DNA of 64,000 bases from Salinilacustrithrix sp003476595 (GCA_963972525.1 CAXAUZ010000017.1:13956-77955); one strand, 5' to 3'; counted from the first letter of the stretch, positions 41,142 to 50,776 are shown. Numbers and translations are program-made. The notes: generated by a model not told the origin, from the letters alone.

Positions 41142-41902
41142 TGCGCTCGACGCTCGCCGCCGCCGTCGTTGCGCTCACCCTTGCAGGGTGCTCCGACGGT
41201 GGCGCCGACTCTGCGGTCATCGATGCGGGTAGTCCACGGACGCCACCCACATTCGCTCCGACAACGGGACCGGCGCCGACGTTCGCGCCGGTCCCCGAGT
41301 CGACGACGACGGCCGCCACCCCTGCTGAAGGCAGTGCCGCTCCCAGCACCTCGGCACCCGGCACGCCGACTCCTCCGTCCGGTGACCTACAAGCGCAGGT
41401 CGCCAGCCTGCCGGTCGCCCCGGCGGCCGACTCCGGGACGTACGAGCGGGACCGCTTCGGCGGTGGATGGATCGACGCCGACGGCGACGGCTGCGACACC
41501 CGCTGCGAGGTGCTGGCCGAGGAACGGCGCACGGACCTGCCGGGCCTCCCTGGCGGTGGGTGGCTGTCGGCCTTCGACGGCTACAGCACCGACGACCCAA
41601 GCGAGCTCGACATCGACCACATGGTCCCGCTCGCGGAGGCTTGGCGCTCCGGGGCCTCGCAGTGGTCCGGTCAGCAGCGGCTCGCCTACGCCAACGACCT
41701 CGAGCATCCCGGGTCGCTGATCGCGGTCACGGCCGCCACCAACCGGTCCAAGAGCGACAGGGACCCGGCCCAGTGGCAGCCGCCCAACCGAGACGCATGG
41801 TGCAGCTACGTCACCGACTGGGTGGCCACGAAGCTCACCTGGGCGCTGACCGCCGACGAGGCAGAGGTCAGGGCGCTCCAGAACATGGCGGGCGGCTGCT
41901 GA
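41141..41902 (+). CDS. HNH-family nuclease lipoprotein
   Basis: 253 residues. Lipoprotein signal with lipobox LAGC near residue 16, a Pro/Thr/Ser-rich spacer to ~95, then a DUF1524-like HNH nuclease domain: YERDRFGGGWIDADGDGCDT, ELDIDHMVPLAEAWRSGASQW, LIAVTAATNRSKSDRDPAQW, and a WCSYVTDWVATKLTWAL helix. The same domain is in the protein at 37473-38681 and a fragment is at 36028-36165. Start ATG 41141 is in TGATG overlap with the previous stop; a GTG one codon upstream is also possible. Confidence 0.8.
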   Translation: MRSTLAAAVVALTLAGCSDGGADSAVIDAGSPRTPPTFAPTTGPAPTFAPVPESTTTAATPAEGSAAPSTSAPGTPTPPSGDLQAQVASLPVAPAADSGTYERDRFGGGWIDADGDGCDTRCEVLAEERRTDLPGLPGGGWLSAFDGYSTDDPSELDIDHMVPLAEAWRSGASQWSGQQRLAYANDLEHPGSLIAVTAATNRSKSDRDPAQWQPPNRDAWCSYVTDWVATKLTWALTADEAEVRALQNMAGGC

Positions 41903-41912
41903 CCTAGAAGAC

Positions 41913-42713
41913 CTAGCGCAGTCCGTGCTGGCGGAGCGCGACGGAGACCGACGTCCGGTGACAGCCGAGCTGTTCGGCGATCGTTCGCGGGCTCCGGCCG
42001 GCCGCCAACTGTTCCGCGAGCCACTCCCGGTCGTGCAGCTCTGCGAACACGGGCACCTTGTTCGGTCTCGCGGTGATGCCCAGCCGGTCCATGGCCATGG
42101 TGACAGCGGACCGGGCGCAGCCGATCTCGGCGGCGATCTCCGCCTGGGTCATGCCACGCCGGACGTAGCGGTCCTCGAGCCAGGCGCGGTCAGACAACTG
42201 CGGGTACTTCGACGGTCGGTGCGAGCCCACGGCCAGGCCGTGCCGTTGCCGCGCACGCGAGACGGCCTCCGCCGTGACGCCGAGCCGGCGGGCCAGCTCC
42301 GCGTTCGTGACACCCTTCTGGTGGGCGAGCCACCTCGTGTCGTCGACCTCGGCCGGGAGGCGCCCGTCATCGATCGGAATGCCGGCCTCGTCCAGGGCGC
42401 GGCGCACTGACGTCGTTGCCATTCCAATCTCACCGGCGATGTCGGTGATCGACCGGCCGCGCTCGACGTACTGCTCGTGCAGCCAGTCGGCTGGGACGTC
42501 AGCGAGGGCCCGGTACGGCGGTCGACGGATCCCATGCCGGCGGAGCGCCCGGTCGACCGTCTTGTGAGGGCAGCCGACCTCAGCGGCGATATCAGCAGCC
42601 GTTCGTCCCCGGTCGAGGTACTCGGTGCGCAGCCAGTCCGGGTCATTCAGGTGCGGGTAAGGCGACGGCACCGGCGCAGTCTCGCGTAGGGGCAGAAAGG
42701 CAGTCCCAAGCAC
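41913..42713 (-). CDS. Protein of five tandem helix-turn-helix modules
   Basis: 266 residues built from five ~45-50-residue modules, each starting with a W-L motif and containing an HTH: DWLRTEYLDRGRTAADIAAE, DWLHEQYVERGRSITDIAGE, RWLAHQKGVTNAELARRLGV, AWLEDRYVRRGMTQAEIAAE, EWLAEQLAAGRSPRTIAEQL, each followed by a recognition helix and a basic ending R(R)HGI/L. These resemble sigma-70 region-4 or Hin-recombinase-type HTHs repeated in series. Likely DNA-binding, perhaps reading a long or repeated site. No enzyme domain. Convergent with the nuclease gene, 10 bp between stops. Confidence 0.72.
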   Translation of the reverse strand: MLGTAFLPLRETAPVPSPYPHLNDPDWLRTEYLDRGRTAADIAAEVGCPHKTVDRALRRHGIRRPPYRALADVPADWLHEQYVERGRSITDIAGEIGMATTSVRRALDEAGIPIDDGRLPAEVDDTRWLAHQKGVTNAELARRLGVTAEAVSRARQRHGLAVGSHRPSKYPQLSDRAWLEDRYVRRGMTQAEIAAEIGCARSAVTMAMDRLGITARPNKVPVFAELHDREWLAEQLAAGRSPRTIAEQLGCHRTSVSVALRQHGLR

Positions 42714-42769
42714 CCAAGTACGGCGTAGGGGGAATGGGATGGCGGGATGCCCCTGCTTCCCCGTGCAGT

Positions 42770-42916
42770 CGAAACGACGTAGGCCTCGATGTCCCCGGCC
42801 CTCAGCCGGACCACGCGACCGAAGCGGTCAGCCGGCAGGTCACCACCGGTCGATCAGCCGATACGGCGTCCGTGGGTGATGCCGAGGTACTGCGCCGACT
42901 CGCCAGTTGACAGCCC
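42770..42916 (-). pseudogene. Decayed excisionase (MerR-like HTH)
   Basis: Read leftward: LSTGESAQYLGIT and GDLPADRFGRVVRLRAGDIEAYV in one frame, PRTPYRLIDRW of the missing middle in another. Together they spell an excisionase/HTH_17 domain; an in-frame TGA and two compensating shifts break it. Probably belonged to an integrase-xis module. The surrounding gap 42714-43039 holds nothing else I can support. Confidence 0.55.
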
Positions 42917-43039
42917 CCTCGTCCGAACTCCACATCATCGCGGTTCGGCGCCTTCCCTGATATCTCAACCCGTGCGGCGCAGTCGCACCCTGTCCGTCGC
43001 CGTCAAGGCGCGGCGTGGTTCGTCCGAATAGGGTGGATA

Positions 43040-45238
43040 GTGGTGTCTGGGAACGCAGTGCTGGCGGGCCGCCGGGTGATCGTGGTGGTGGTGGTGGTGG
43101 TGGCGGCGCTGTTCGCCGCCGCCTGCAGCTCGGACGGCGACGCGGTGGCCGACCCGCCGGGCTCGACCTCGACGACCAGGGTTGTGGCGTCGGATGTCCA
43201 GGCCAGTGTCGTCGAGGTCCCTGACCTCGCCGGCGACGGTGCCGAGCCCCGCATCGCGCAGGTGAGCAGCGTGGACGGCGCCGTGTACGCGGTCGGCTCG
43301 ATCCAGTCGCTGCGCGACGGGCGCTGGACGCCGCTCGTGTTGCGCCACGATGCCGGCGCCTGGACACCGATCGCCGTCGACGTCCCCGCGGACGCGGTCG
43401 GGGCTGAGGCCGTCGCCGCCGTCTCGGTCGGCGGCCGACTTGTCGTCTACGGCACCTCCTCCCCGGCGCCCAGGACCGGCCACGGCGCCGACCTGGTCGC
43501 CTGGTCACCCGAGAACGGCGCTGCTCCTCTTGAGGTGAGGGGACCGGTCCTCGGCGACGGCGCCCAGATGGTGAGCCACGCGGCGGCTGGTGGCGCCGGC
43601 GTGCTGGTCGCCGGCCAGGACGGGGGCGAAGCGGTGCTGTGGGCGTCGCACGACGGGACCCAGTTCCGGGCCGTGTCCGTTCCCGACGGGCCGGTCCGCA
43701 CCGTCGCCGACGTGGCGGTAGGCGCCGACCAGGCCGTGGTGCTCGGGTACAACGGCGAGGGATCTGTCGTCCTGTCTGCGGACCTGGACGAAGGCACGGC
43801 AACCGTTGTCCACGAGTTGTCTTCGAGCGCCGGCAGCATCACCACCGTACGGGCCGTGCCCGGCGGCTTCCTCGTCGCTGGCGGACAGACAGCCGAGGAC
43901 GGCGACGAGCGTCCGGTGTTGTGGAGCAGCGACGGGACGACCTGGCCGGGCCAGGCCCGCCAGCTGCCCGACACCGACGCGGCCGGGACGTCCAACCGGG
44001 GACATGCGGTCCGGGACATCGACGTGAGCGACGGCACGCTCGTCGCCAGCTACGGATCGGCCGTGGTCATCGGTCCGGCGGATGGGGAAGGGCCCTGGCA
44101 GATCGCCACCTCCGAAGGCCTTCCCGACACGGCTGTGCCGTCGGACATCGCGGTGGGGACCCACGGCGACGTGGCCACCCGGGTGGTGCATGGGCGCAAG
44201 CTGCTCTCCTACGACGGTGCCATCTGGGTCGACGGAGCCGAGGCCGTCCTGTCGCTGCCCACCACGCTCGAGGAGCCGGCCGGCATCGCCCACCGCCACG
44301 GGCGCTGGGTCCTGGCCACCACCGTCTCCAGGCCCGACGACACCATCGTGGGGCAGCTGTGGTGGTCCGATGACGCCACGTCGTGGACCCGATCCGAGCC
44401 GTTGCCGGCGGGCGACGGCACCAACCTCGTCGCCGTCGGCCGCAGCAGCGACGGGTTCGTGGTCGTCGGCGTGCAGGACGCGACGGGCGGCGCCCGGGTC
44501 TGGCGATCCACCGACGGCGTCGGCTGGACAGAGGTCCTCTCCCCGCTGCTCGACGCGGAGGACGGCGGCGTCCGTCAGGCGACCCGGATCCTGGAGCGCC
44601 CCGACGGTGCGCTTCTCACCGGGTTCCGCTTCGACGGCACCGCCATCCTGCCGTATGCGCTCCACATCGGTACCGACGGCTCCGTCACCGACACCCCACT
44701 CCCGTCGGGCAGCCGGCAGGACACGGTGACGGTCGGCCTGTGCGAGCACAAAGGAGAGCCCGTCCTCACCGGCGGTACTCAGGACACGGGTGCCCGGGTC
44801 GCCTGGTGGACCCGCCAAGCGGGCTCCTGGAGCCTCGTGGAGACGGACCTGGTCGGGTCGATGTGGAGCTGCGCCACCGTCGGCGATCGCCTGCTCGGCT
44901 TCGCCACCACATCCGACGGACCCGTAACCGGCGAGCTCGGAGCCGACTTCGCGGGGACGGCCCTCCCCGGACCGGGCACCTTCGACGTGTCCGACGTGGT
45001 CGTGACTGCCGCTGGACCAGTGCTCTTCGGCGAGGGCGGCGACGACGCGTGGATGTGGCTCGGCGATCCCGACGTCGTCCCCGCCGCCGAGGGCTGGACC
45101 CTCGTGCGCCCCGAGGCCCTGGGCGGGGTGGGCGTCCAACGCTTCGTCGGTGCCGCCACGGACGAGGAAGGTCGGCTCCTGGTCGCCCTCGCCGACGGCG
45201 CCAGGATCCGCCTCGTCCAGCTCCAGTTCCCGGGCTGA
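43040..45238 (+). CDS. Large secreted lipoprotein, beta-propeller-like
   Basis: 732 residues from GTG 43040. Lipobox LFAAAC after a Val-rich helix (VIVVVVVVVAALFAAAC). The rest is a chain of short strands with repeated patterns such as LWSSDGTTW, LWWSDDATSWTRSEPL, VWRSTDGVGWTEVL and LVAGGQTAEDGDERPV that resemble sialidase/Asp-box and WD-like blades (SSDGxxW), suggesting one or two beta-propellers. No catalytic residues identified. Role unknown; a surface binding protein is most likely. Confidence 0.7.
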   Translation: MVSGNAVLAGRRVIVVVVVVVAALFAAACSSDGDAVADPPGSTSTTRVVASDVQASVVEVPDLAGDGAEPRIAQVSSVDGAVYAVGSIQSLRDGRWTPLVLRHDAGAWTPIAVDVPADAVGAEAVAAVSVGGRLVVYGTSSPAPRTGHGADLVAWSPENGAAPLEVRGPVLGDGAQMVSHAAAGGAGVLVAGQDGGEAVLWASHDGTQFRAVSVPDGPVRTVADVAVGADQAVVLGYNGEGSVVLSADLDEGTATVVHELSSSAGSITTVRAVPGGFLVAGGQTAEDGDERPVLWSSDGTTWPGQARQLPDTDAAGTSNRGHAVRDIDVSDGTLVASYGSAVVIGPADGEGPWQIATSEGLPDTAVPSDIAVGTHGDVATRVVHGRKLLSYDGAIWVDGAEAVLSLPTTLEEPAGIAHRHGRWVLATTVSRPDDTIVGQLWWSDDATSWTRSEPLPAGDGTNLVAVGRSSDGFVVVGVQDATGGARVWRSTDGVGWTEVLSPLLDAEDGGVRQATRILERPDGALLTGFRFDGTAILPYALHIGTDGSVTDTPLPSGSRQDTVTVGLCEHKGEPVLTGGTQDTGARVAWWTRQAGSWSLVETDLVGSMWSCATVGDRLLGFATTSDGPVTGELGADFAGTALPGPGTFDVSDVVVTAAGPVLFGEGGDDAWMWLGDPDVVPAAEGWTLVRPEALGGVGVQRFVGAATDEEGRLLVALADGARIRLVQLQFPG

Positions 45239-45249
45239 CAGGTTTCCAT

Positions 45250-45571
45250 CGACCACGGCTCGGCCCCGGCCGTCGCTCACGAGTTCGTCGTCCAGCTCGG
45301 ACTGGACCTGCAGGACGAGTCCTGGCCGAAGAGGTCCAGTCGCTGGGCCGGGCGCTGCGCCGCTGGCTGGAGCAGATCACCAACTGGTATGAGGCCGGCG
45401 TGTCGAACGGGCCGAGCGAGGCGATCACTATCATCAAAGCGGATCAAGCGCATCGGCTTCAGCTTCCGCCAGCTACGGAACTACCCGATCCGGGCGTTGC
45501 TCTACGCCGGCCGGCCGAACTGGGACCTGCCCACCACCATCGAACCCCGCTGAGATCCGAACAGCCCCGTT
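45250..45571 (+). pseudogene. Remnant of an ISL3-family transposase (C-terminal quarter)
   Basis: Aligns to 14100-14420: HEFVVQLGLDLQDES, then frameshift (one base missing after GAGTCCTG), SLGRALRRWLEQITNWYEAG, NGPSEAI, a second shift (ACTATCATCAAAG) and NYPIRALLYAGRPNWDLPTTIEPR. The sequence after the stop resembles the right inverted repeat with a 9-bp deletion. Only the last ~100 codons are left. Confidence 0.85.
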
Positions 45572-45803
45572 ACCTGCCCCGAGTGGGGAAGGTGTCGGAC
45601 CTCGGCGCACTCATCGTCGCAAGGCGAGGGGGCCGGGGACGGACGCCCCGAGGGCGACTCGTCTGATCCCGGCCCCCTCTGCCGGCAGCGACCCCCGCAG
45701 GGGTGGACTGACGCCGGTGGGGAGCATCATACGCAAGGGGTCCGACGGCCTGGCCTGGCTTGATCCCTGCGGACTGCGACGGAACCTCGTAGGTTCGCTC
45801 GGC

Positions 45804-48611
45804 GTGGGACCGGTGGATTCAGGCACGTACGCAACCAAGGCAGAGATCAGGGACCGGGCGGCCAAGTTCGCCGAGAAGTGGAAGGACGCCACCTCCGAGC
45901 AGGCGGAGCGGCAGTCGTTCTGGAACGACTTCTTCGCCATGTTCGGGGTCGAGCGCAAGCAGGTGGCGATCTTCGAGCAGATCGCCAAACGAACCTCGAC
46001 GGACAACATCGGATGGATCGACCTCCTCGACCCGAAGCGGATGGCCGTCGAGCACAAGTCGGCCGGGGCCGACCTCGACGCCGCCATGGACCAACTCGTC
46101 GACTACCTGCCGAGCCTGACCCCCGGAGAGCACCCCTGGCTCCTCGTTGCGTGCGACTTCCAGCGGTTCAAGTGGCAGAACCTGGAGACCGACGAGTCCG
46201 GCGAGTTCAGCTTGGCGGAGTTGCCGGACCACGTCGAGATGTTCTGGTGGCTCGCCGGCTACGACAAGCCGCACCAGGAGTTCGCCACCCAGGAGGAGGC
46301 AAGCCTCGCAGCGACCGATCTCCTCGCCGCCGTGTCCATGCGACTGATGGACAACGGCTACGACCACCATGACCTGCGCGAGTGGATGACCCGCATCCTC
46401 TTCATCCTCTTTGCCGACGACACCGGCATCTGGGATCGAGCCGCCTTCCACTCCTACATCTCGCTCCACACCCGCCAGGACGGCACGGACCTCGGCCCCA
46501 GGATCGAGATGATTTTCGAGGTGCTGAACACGCCGCCCGAGAAGCGCCAGAAGAACCTCGACGAAGACCTGCGAGACCTCACCTACGTCAACGGGGACTT
46601 GTTCTCCAACCGACTCAGCATCCCCGTGTGCGATCGCGAGACCCGGGACGCTCTCCTGTGGGCCTCCGCCTTCAACTGGGGTGCCATCAGCCCCGCCATC
46701 TTCGGCTCCCTCTTCCAGAACGTCATGGAGTCACGGGAGCGCCGGCAACTCGGGGCGCACTACACGACCGAGGAGAACATCCTCAAAGTCATCGAGCCGC
46801 TGTTCCTCGACGACCTGTGGGCCGAACTCGACGCCGCAAAGACGGCGCCGGCCCTGCGGGCGTTCCACGACAAGTTGGCCGGCCTCAAGTTCATCGACCC
46901 CGCCTGCGGCTGCGGCAACTTCCTCGTGATCGCCTACCGCGAGTTGCGACGCATCGAGACAGAGACGCTCCGACGACTGGCCAAGAAGGACCAGGCTCGG
47001 AGGGGACGAGGCGGCCAGAAAAGCGGCCAGCGTGTCGCGTCGTTGGAGTTCCTCTGCCGGGTGAAGGTCGACCAGTTCTACGGCATCGAGGTCGACGAGT
47101 GGCCGGCGCGGATCGCCCGCACCGCCATGTACCTCACCGACCACCTGGCCAACCGAGAGGTCTCCGCCGAGTTCGGCGAGCACTACGTCCGGTTCCCCAT
47201 CCCGGCCTCGCCATACATCGTGATCGGCAACGCCCTCCGCATGGACTGGACGGAGGTCCTGTCCGACCCGGACTGGGTGTTCGGCAATCCGCCCTTCGTC
47301 GATCGGAAGAACCGAGACGCAGACCAACGCGAGGATCATGCGCTGATCCACGGCAGCGGGCGCGGGACCGGCAACCTCGACTACGTCACCGGCTGGTTCG
47401 CCAAGGCGGCCCCCTACATGGATGCGACAGGGGCGCGCACCGCCTTCGTCGCCACCAACTCAATCACCCAGGGATCGCAGGTCCCGGAGTTGTGGCCCCG
47501 CTTGTTCGACGCCGGCGTCACGATCACGTTCGCCCACCGCCCATTCGCGTGGAAGTCCGAGGCTCGCGGGATGGCGCACGTCCATGTGGTCATCATCGGC
47601 ATGGCGATCGGTGACACCACCGGGACCCAGAGGCTATGGGACTACCCCGACCCCAAGGGACCGGGAATCGAGTCCGCAGCGTCATGCATCGGGCCGTACC
47701 TCACCGACAGCGCGCCGATCGTCGTGCACCGGGCCGGCGCGCCGATCGTCGCCAACGTCCCCAAAGCGACCTACGGCGCCACCGCCGGCGACAAGGGGCA
47801 CCTGCTGTTCACCGAGGACACCGTTGCGGACGCCCTCGCCGACCCTATCGCCAAGAAGTACCTACGCCTCTACATCGGAGCCGACGAGTTGCTCAACGGC
47901 CAGCGTCGCTGGGTGCTGTGGCTGGACGGTGTGCCGGCGTCCGAGATGCGCAAGAGCAACCTCATCTCCGACCGCGTGGCAAAGGTGAAGAAGTTCAGGA
48001 GCGACTCCAACCGGGCGGGCACGAAGGCGGCCGCTGCGACGCCCTGGCTGCTGCTCGAACCCCGGGCACCGTCGAGCAACTACCTGTTCGTGCCGTGCGT
48101 CTCGTCGGAGCGCCGCGACTACGTGCCCATGGAGTTGCGCGGCACCGACACCATCGTCCGCGCCTCCTCGTGGTTCATCGAGGGCGCGGACATGTTCCTG
48201 TTCGGGATGCTGCACTCGGCGATGTTCATGGCCTGGGTGCGCATGGTCGGCGGTCGGCTGGAGTCCCGCCTCCAGGTCTCGGCCGAGACCGTCTACAACA
48301 CCTTCCCGTTCCCCGACCCCACCCCGGCGGCCCGACAGAAGGTGGAGAAGGCGGCCGCCAAGGTGATCGCCGCCCGCAAGAAGCACCCGACCTCCACGCT
48401 GGAGGACCTCTACGACCCGAGGTTCATGCCGATCGACCTCCGCGCCGCTCACAACGATCTTGACAAGGCAGCCGACGCCGCCATGAACCCCCGCAGGCGG
48501 TTCCGCTCGGATGCCGACCGCCTGGCGTACCTGCTCGATCGCTACGAGGCGATCACGTCCCCACTGGTGACCACGCCCACACCGAAGCGCCGTCGCGCCG
48601 CCAAGCCCTAG
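45804..48611 (+). CDS. MmeI-like type IIL restriction-modification enzyme
   Basis: 935 residues, close to MmeI (919). One chain with nuclease, methyltransferase and target recognition. N-terminal nuclease: D73, E83 and K85 (WIDLLDPKRMAVEHKSAG) have the same spacing as the MmeI D-E-K catalytic residues. A helical connector follows (~160-330), then methyltransferase motif I DPACGCGNFL (365-374) and motif IV GNPPFVD (494-500), a target-recognition region (~600-800) and a helical C-terminus. Such enzymes methylate one strand of an asymmetric site and cut about 20 bp away, and they protect against phage. GTG 45804 gives the family N-terminus (YATKAEIRDRAAKFAEKW); the upstream extension to 45717 lacks similarity. 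No partner gene is needed. Confidence 0.88.
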   Translation: MGPVDSGTYATKAEIRDRAAKFAEKWKDATSEQAERQSFWNDFFAMFGVERKQVAIFEQIAKRTSTDNIGWIDLLDPKRMAVEHKSAGADLDAAMDQLVDYLPSLTPGEHPWLLVACDFQRFKWQNLETDESGEFSLAELPDHVEMFWWLAGYDKPHQEFATQEEASLAATDLLAAVSMRLMDNGYDHHDLREWMTRILFILFADDTGIWDRAAFHSYISLHTRQDGTDLGPRIEMIFEVLNTPPEKRQKNLDEDLRDLTYVNGDLFSNRLSIPVCDRETRDALLWASAFNWGAISPAIFGSLFQNVMESRERRQLGAHYTTEENILKVIEPLFLDDLWAELDAAKTAPALRAFHDKLAGLKFIDPACGCGNFLVIAYRELRRIETETLRRLAKKDQARRGRGGQKSGQRVASLEFLCRVKVDQFYGIEVDEWPARIARTAMYLTDHLANREVSAEFGEHYVRFPIPASPYIVIGNALRMDWTEVLSDPDWVFGNPPFVDRKNRDADQREDHALIHGSGRGTGNLDYVTGWFAKAAPYMDATGARTAFVATNSITQGSQVPELWPRLFDAGVTITFAHRPFAWKSEARGMAHVHVVIIGMAIGDTTGTQRLWDYPDPKGPGIESAASCIGPYLTDSAPIVVHRAGAPIVANVPKATYGATAGDKGHLLFTEDTVADALADPIAKKYLRLYIGADELLNGQRRWVLWLDGVPASEMRKSNLISDRVAKVKKFRSDSNRAGTKAAAATPWLLLEPRAPSSNYLFVPCVSSERRDYVPMELRGTDTIVRASSWFIEGADMFLFGMLHSAMFMAWVRMVGGRLESRLQVSAETVYNTFPFPDPTPAARQKVEKAAAKVIAARKKHPTSTLEDLYDPRFMPIDLRAAHNDLDKAADAAMNPRRRFRSDADRLAYLLDRYEAITSPLVTTPTPKRRRAAKP

Positions 48612-48772
48612 GTCTTTCTAGGTCGGCTCTCAGCCCGCCTGTGTGGGCGTCTCCGGCGTTATCCGCCCGATGCCTAGCGGCTTCGGCCCAGCATCTGCGA
48701 ATCCGTTTGCCGGTCGAGCGGTCCCGATCGGCATTGGCTCGGTATGGGCCGTCCCCGCCGAGGAGCCGGACA

Positions 48773-50773
48773 GTGATGTGGGACGGGCGCGACCAGTCCT
48801 CGGCCCACTACCGGGGCCATCGGCCGGGTGGTGAGTGGGACGAGGTCGTCGGGGTGCTGGTGATCGTGGTGATCGGCGCCGTGGCCGGTGTGCTGGCGAT
48901 CGGGCACCTCTCCGCGGTGATCTTCGACCGGGCCTGGCCGTCCTACGGACTGGCCGACGTCCCCAGGGTGCTGGGCGGTGTCATGGCCCAGCCGGGCGAT
49001 CCGGGTCGGGCGTGGGATCCGGTCAACACGGGCGGACGGCCCCCCGGGCCGCTGGCCTTCTGGGGCACCGGCCTCGTCGTGGTGGTCGCGGGGGTTGGCG
49101 GCTGGCTGATGGCGACGCGGGCGCCTTCGCCGGCGAGATCATCAGATGACGGCCTGGAGTGGGCGAAGCGGTCGCAGTGGCGCCGGCTGCGGGTGCACAG
49201 GCCCGGTCGGGCCCGGATCGTGGTCGGTCGTGGCGGGTCCCGGCTGGACCGCTCTCTGGTGGCCGCCGAGGAACGCCATTCGGTGTTGGTGATCGGCACC
49301 ACCCAGTCGGGCAAGACGTCGGGGCTGGCGGTGCCGGCGATCCTGGACTGGCCCGGCCCGGTCGTCGCGACGTCGACGAAGGGTGATCTGGTCGATGACA
49401 CGGCGGGGTGGCGGGCCCATCGGGGCCGGGTGCAGGTCTTCGACCCGGCCGATGTGACCGCCTATCCGGGGTCGTCGTGGACGCCGATGGCCAACTCGGC
49501 GACGTGGGAGGGGGCGATGGCCGACGCCGCCGGTCTCGCGAAGGCGGGGCTGATGATCGCCGGCCGGGACCTGCGGATGGGCAAGTTGTGGTTCGACGGC
49601 GCCCAGAAGCTCCTCGGCCCCTACCTGTACGCGGCCGGGCGGTCGGGCCGGACGATTACCGATGTGGCCCGGTGGATCGACGCCGAGGACTTCGACACGG
49701 TCCGGGACCTGCTCGGCGACTGCCCGGACGCGGTGTTGGCGCACGAGTCCACGTTCCGGCGCCGGGACGATTCCCGGTCCGACCTGTTCCAGATCGCCCA
49801 GCAGATCCTGGGCGTCTACCTGGACCCGGTGGTCGCCCGCTCCGCCGAGCGGTCTGAAATCGTCGCCGAAGAGCTGTTCGACGGGGGTGCGCACACGTTC
49901 TTCGTGACCGCCCCGGACAAGGACCAGGACCGGTTCGAGGCGGTGTTCTCCACGATCATCCGCCAGTTCTTCGACGCCGCCGACACGGCCGCGGCCCGCA
50001 ACGGCGGCCGTCTGAAGGCGCCGCTACTGGTCGTGTTGGACGAGGCAGCCAACATCGCCCCCCTTCACGGGCTCGACCAGATCGTGTCGACCGCGTCGTC
50101 GAAGCGGGTGTCGGTGATGACGATCTGCCAGGACCTCGCCCAGCTCGAGGACCGCTACGCCACCAAGTCCCGCACGATCATCAACAACCACCGGGGCCTG
50201 GTCCTGTTGCCGGGCAACAAGGACACCGACACCTTGAACCTGGCCGCCCAGCTGGCCGGGGACCACAGCATCGACCGGTCCACGGTGACCCGCAACCAGG
50301 GCGGCCCGCACTCCACCTCGACCGGGGCCGAGTGGCGGCCGCTGCTCCCCGCCGCCCGGGGCCGCACCCTCAGCGCGAACCAAGGGGTGCTCGTCTACTT
50401 CAACCTGCCACCCATCCGGTTCCGGCAGCGCCCCTGGTACCGGGACCGCCGCCTCCGCCGACGCGCCCACACCACCCCACCCCCCACAGCGTTCCCGCCC
50501 CGGCCGCCTGCCGGGCCCGCTTCCTCACTTCCCCGCCCGACCCCACCGGACAGCCGGCCAGGGACCCTCGGCGGTGCGGCGCGAAGCCGTGCCAGCACGA
50601 CCGGGCCCGTGGCCGGTGCGGCCGGTTCCGGGCAGCCGGGCCGCCGGGCGCTGCCCTCCGTCTCCACTCCCGGCGCCCCCGAGTCGGCAACCGGGCCGGG
50701 GGCGACGGTGATCGATCTCGCTCATCGGCAACGCCGGGCCCGGCGAGCCGACCACGACACGAAAGAGACCTGA
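48773..50773 (+). CDS. virD4: VirD4/TraG-type coupling protein
   Basis: 666 residues. Two membrane helices (VVGVLVIVVIGAVAGVLAIG, ~25-48, and GTGLVVVVAGVGGWL, ~105-120), then the TraG/VirD4 ATPase: Walker A GTTQSGKTSGLAVPA (~173), Walker B LLVVLDEAANIAPL (~420), QDLAQLEDRYA and the RTIINNHRGLVLLPGNKDTDT region. A ~120-residue Pro/Arg-rich tail ends it. The protein brings the relaxase-DNA complex to the channel. AGGAG lies 7 nt before GTG 48773 (an ATG follows one codon later). It is 27 kb from the channel operon, separated by cargo. Confidence 0.93.
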   Translation: MMWDGRDQSSAHYRGHRPGGEWDEVVGVLVIVVIGAVAGVLAIGHLSAVIFDRAWPSYGLADVPRVLGGVMAQPGDPGRAWDPVNTGGRPPGPLAFWGTGLVVVVAGVGGWLMATRAPSPARSSDDGLEWAKRSQWRRLRVHRPGRARIVVGRGGSRLDRSLVAAEERHSVLVIGTTQSGKTSGLAVPAILDWPGPVVATSTKGDLVDDTAGWRAHRGRVQVFDPADVTAYPGSSWTPMANSATWEGAMADAAGLAKAGLMIAGRDLRMGKLWFDGAQKLLGPYLYAAGRSGRTITDVARWIDAEDFDTVRDLLGDCPDAVLAHESTFRRRDDSRSDLFQIAQQILGVYLDPVVARSAERSEIVAEELFDGGAHTFFVTAPDKDQDRFEAVFSTIIRQFFDAADTAAARNGGRLKAPLLVVLDEAANIAPLHGLDQIVSTASSKRVSVMTICQDLAQLEDRYATKSRTIINNHRGLVLLPGNKDTDTLNLAAQLAGDHSIDRSTVTRNQGGPHSTSTGAEWRPLLPAARGRTLSANQGVLVYFNLPPIRFRQRPWYRDRRLRRRAHTTPPPTAFPPRPPAGPASSLPRPTPPDSRPGTLGGAARSRASTTGPVAGAAGSGQPGRRALPSVSTPGAPESATGPGATVIDLAHRQRRARRADHDTKET

Positions 50774-50776
50774 CCG

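Noticed and set aside
43505..45280. 591-codon open frame antisense to the lipoprotein
   Set aside because: Gly/Arg/His-rich shadow; the sense strand has a lipobox and blade repeats.
45804..48611. BREX PglX or DISARM methylase
   Set aside because: No other BREX or DISARM genes nearby, and the N-terminal D-E-K nuclease with MmeI spacing and 935-residue length point to type IIL.
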